Virus record (IMG/VR): IMGVR_UViG_3300017767_000061
Coordinates: 1 to 32,077 of that record
Length of the DNA: 32,077 nucleotides
From: a virus
Reading direction: 5' to 3' (one strand)
Shown: one piece after another, positions 30,664 to 32,077 of the stretch
Layout: each line of letters begins with the position of its first letter
Position numbering within the stretch: position 1 is the first letter of the stretch
The notes under the pieces: generated by a model
What the model was told of the DNA's origin: nothing
The model's database searches: none
What the model saw: only the letters and a program-made list of their open reading frames with translations
Translations under genes and position numbers: made by a program

Positions 30664-31032
30664 TTATTTATAAGGGTCAAGTTTAGAATTAGGAATATTT
30701 TTCCATATTTTCTTATTAGAGACTTTAAGATTAATAGGCGGTAAGCCTAAACCTTTATTAATAGCTCCATCATCACTAGCCCAAGTTTTAATCATTCTAA
30801 CAATATTTTTATAATGATAATTTGGGTTATCGGAATGGTTAGCTGTTTCTAAAGAGTCTAATATTTTTTCAACATATCCATTTGTCAAATCAACAGAATA
30901 TACAACAGCATGACGCTGAGGGTTAGCTTCTGCTCTCATTTGCAATATAGACAGGTCAGCTTTGTCAATAGGTATAAAGCTTTCAACTCCATGACAATCA
31001 GCAATACCAACGAATCTTTTAGTTTTTTCCAT
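30664..31032 (-). CDS. hypothetical protein (122 aa)
   Basis: A longer frame reaches 31101, but the ATG at 31032 is preferred: it starts 1 nt after the upstream stop and the conserved-looking part begins there (MEKTKRFVGIADCHGVESFI). The pattern G-I-A-D-x-H-G-x-E-S...R-A-x-x-N-x-Q-R-H-A-V-V-Y is one I associate with a small-protein family of marine phages of unknown function. The C-terminus is basic (NKKIWKNIPNSKLDPYK). A CAGGAG site lies 11 nt upstream. The Asp/His pair could bind metal, which is speculation. Confidence 0.75.
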   Translation of the reverse strand: MEKTKRFVGIADCHGVESFIPIDKADLSILQMRAEANPQRHAVVYSVDLTNGYVEKILDSLETANHSDNPNYHYKNIVRMIKTWASDDGAINKGLGLPPINLKVSNKKIWKNIPNSKLDPYK

Positions 31033-31033
31033 A

Positions 31034-31210
31034 TTAGCACGCTCCTGTCTGATATGTTTTAAAGAATCTGTTAGCTTCATCTTTTCCGAAACGTTCTTCA
31101 ACTACATTACAAATTAAGCCAATCATATTATGACCAAATGTTGTACCTTGAATTTCTAGACATTTTAATTCTAGCTCTTCAAGAGTAGCTGTTTTTATGT
31201 TTGTTCTCAT
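31034..31210 (-). CDS. small hypothetical protein (58 aa)
   Basis: Begins MRTNIKTATLEELELKCLEI and continues with FGHNMIGLICNVVEERFGKD. It has a clear AGGAGAT ribosome site, and its TAA lies just before the next ATG. The L-x-x-K-C-L-E-I-Q-G-T-T...H-N-M-I-G stretch recurs in small early proteins of marine phages. It stands directly behind the structured leader 31232-31364, which may regulate it. Confidence 0.75.
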   Translation of the reverse strand: MRTNIKTATLEELELKCLEIQGTTFGHNMIGLICNVVEERFGKDEANRFFKTYQTGAC

Positions 31211-31231
31211 TATTATTATCTCCTGTATTTA

Positions 31232-31364
31232 TCGAGCGGAATTGCTCGAAATCTGTATTATAAAAATAGGAGGTCAGCGTATTTCTACGACGAGGAAATA
31301 GGATTAACCTCGCACTCTTGTCTAACCTCCTTCAATTTTCGGGAGCAAAAAATATAACGCTCCC
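31232..31364 (-). ncRNA. structured leader with three-way junction and GAAA tetraloop
   Basis: Reading the minus strand: hairpin GGGAGC-12nt-GCTCCC (31364-31341). Then a closing helix AGGAGGT with ACCTCCT (31331-31325 with 31274-31268) contains two arms, CGAGG-12nt-CCTCG (31312-31291) and CGTA-GAAA-TACG (31289-31278), the latter with a GNRA loop. Then TCGAGC-6nt-GCTCGA (31249-31232). The Shine-Dalgarno and ATG of the 58-residue gene follow at once. The GAAA loop occurs only in minus orientation, matching the gene direction. A new cis-acting RNA is likely; known riboswitch signatures are not recognised. Confidence 0.55.
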
Positions 31365-31380
31365 AAAATGAAAATTAACG

Positions 31381-31548
31381 TTAGCTCTTATTATTAACTC
31401 CGCTTATATAATTCATAAATTTCATATATAAATTAAATAAGTCCTCGCCAAACATCATTAATAATAATGCCCCATGATATAAACAACCTATTATACCGAC
31501 TGTAAACGCTAACGCTGTTATTGTGAAAACTATGACTTCAAATATCAT
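31381..31548 (-). CDS. small membrane protein (55 aa)
   Basis: Begins MIFEVIVFTITALAFTVGII, a long hydrophobic helix continuing through GCLYHGALLLMMF, then an amphipathic tail (LFNLYMKFMNYISGVNNKS). AGGAG lies nine nucleotides upstream of the ATG. Too short for confident classification; small phage membrane proteins may be holins, exclusion proteins or host-membrane modulators. It is followed by the hairpin at 31341-31364. Confidence 0.65.
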   Translation of the reverse strand: MIFEVIVFTITALAFTVGIIGCLYHGALLLMMFGEDLFNLYMKFMNYISGVNNKS

Positions 31549-31594
31549 TGTTTTTCTCTCCTATTTTATTTTCATTTATTAAGTTTTTTTTAAG

Positions 31595-31637
31595 TGGTCA
31601 GCGGGAGAATCGAACTCCCGCTTGCACCATGCTGACC
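31595..31637 (-). other. miniature tRNA-like element (acceptor stem plus T-arm only)
   Basis: On the minus strand: GGTCAGC (31637-31631), 11-nt connector, T-stem GGGAG (31607-31603 on plus is the same), loop TTCGATT (fits TTCRANY), CTCCC, then GCTGACC and A. The 7-bp acceptor stem pairs perfectly and the T-arm has the conserved G53-C61 pair, but there is no D-arm, no anticodon arm and no encoded CCA (CTT follows). Total 43 nt. It sits between the partial gene ending at 31644 and the small membrane protein gene. A decayed tRNA, an attachment-site remnant or a functional RNA mimic are all possible. Confidence 0.6.
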
Positions 31638-31643
31638 TGCATA

Positions 31644-32077
31644 TTAGCTTGTCAAATCTTTTATTACTTTACTAATATGTTGTACTTGCTCTGTTGCGTT
31701 TGTAGTATTACACCTTCCTATATTAAGATTAGAGCTAATAAGTTCGTTAAACTCTTCAGTAGGCTCACACGTCGAACCGTAAGGCTGACCGTATAAGACT
31801 CTTCTAATTTGGAAAGCGTACTTTCTAAACATTCCCGATAACGCTGTCATACCTAAAGCTCTTAGGTCTAAAGCGTCCTCGAAAGCTTTTATTGTAACGC
31901 TAATTGACGACTCGCTTTTGCCCGCAATTATATCTAGGTTGTTTGGAACTCCTATTGTAAAGTCATCATAAACATTTTTTAAATAACTTTTACTTACGCA
32001 ACTTTGACTGTTTGCTGTGCCTATGATTTCAACAGAATAACCTAAATTTTCTAGTATCTCTGTTGTGCAATAAGCTA
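31644..32077 (-). CDS. hypothetical protein, N-terminus beyond window (partial)
   Basis: The minus-strand frame is open from the right edge to the TAA at 31644, giving 143 complete codons; the start is outside, so a nested ATG at 31850 is not used as the start. Visible sequence: TTEILENLGYSVEIIGTANS, then NNLDIIAGKSESSISVTIKA, FEDALDLRALGMTALSGMFR and KYAFQIRRVLYGQPYG. The order L-x-x-x-G-Y-x-V-E-I...I-K-A-x-x-x-x-L-D-L-R-A-L...F-R-x-x-x-F recalls a phage family of unknown function (possibly DUF7192-like). The tRNA-like element begins 6 nt after its stop. Confidence 0.6.
   Translation of the reverse strand, partial: AYCTTEILENLGYSVEIIGTANSQSCVSKSYLKNVYDDFTIGVPNNLDIIAGKSESSISVTIKAFEDALDLRALGMTALSGMFRKYAFQIRRVLYGQPYGSTCEPTEEFNELISSNLNIGRCNTTNATEQVQHISKVIKDLTS

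Noticed and set aside
31595-31637. tmRNA or complete tRNA gene
   Set aside because: No D-arm, anticodon arm or tag-peptide frame can be placed upstream; the 5' acceptor strand is only 11 nt from the T-stem.
31548-31796. Plus-strand 82-codon frame across the tRNA-like element
   Set aside because: It is antisense to two supported minus-strand genes and reads through the tRNA-like segment, a well-known source of false proteins.

Overview
The window is part of a tailed-phage (siphovirus-type) genome: AT-rich (about one third G+C by eye), tightly packed, with strong Shine-Dalgarno sites, many ATGA/TAATG start-stop overlaps, and AGA/TTA-rich codon use. Long non-contractile tail morphology is inferred from a tail tube protein, a G/GT-type assembly-chaperone pair and a 920-residue tape measure, with no sheath seen. 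A candidate outer-membrane beta-barrel ending in Phe and a T4-type lysozyme suggest a Gram-negative host; the overall style resembles uncultured marine phages, but the host cannot be named from the sequence. No integrase, tRNA synthetase or complete tRNA is visible. Both ends are open: the portal gene runs off the left edge and an unidentified gene runs off the right edge.

Layout. (1) 1-2473, minus strand: portal (partial) and large terminase, with a 4-nt overlap. (2) 2474-2571: divergent control region with a perfect 8-bp inverted repeat. (3) 2572-4048, plus: scaffold and major capsid, closed by a strong hairpin at 4068-4095. (4) 4112-7861, plus: accessory/lysis cluster with two tiny proteins, a GH24 lysozyme, a calcineurin-like phosphoesterase, a membrane protein with a GspE/MshEN-like N-terminal repeat and a probable second internal start, a candidate outer-membrane barrel, and three very small membrane or coiled-coil proteins. 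(5) 7862-15210, plus: structural, connector, tail-terminator, tail-tube and tail-chaperone genes. (6) 15213-24609, plus: tape measure, a 1623-residue tail-tip protein with a dockerin/EF-hand-like loop, and two distal tail genes. (7) 24612-28884, minus: early replication/recombination operon with two PD-(D/E)xK nucleases, two small CxxC zinc-ribbon proteins, a replication-protein-like gene, an SSB-like protein, an ERF annealing protein, an RHH-like protein and an XRE regulator. (8) 28885-29623: a 739-bp gene-free region with hairpins, repeats and a terminator, best read as a plus-strand non-coding RNA and/or an origin. (9) 29624-32077, minus: small unknown genes separated by unusually structured leaders and a miniature tRNA-like element.

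The late plus-strand genes build the virion, while the minus-strand right arm supplies DNA metabolism and regulation; the two blocks converge at 24610 with only 2 nt between stop codons. The most unusual observations are global or RNA-level. I found no GATC on a full read (about 100 expected) and no GGCC. The hexamer GCTAAC/GTTAGC occurs about 61 times (about 11 expected) in both orientations. There are three hairpin-rich minus-strand leaders, one a three-way junction with a GAAA tetraloop, and one candidate large RNA on the plus strand. A 43-nt acceptor stem plus T-arm lacks D and anticodon arms.
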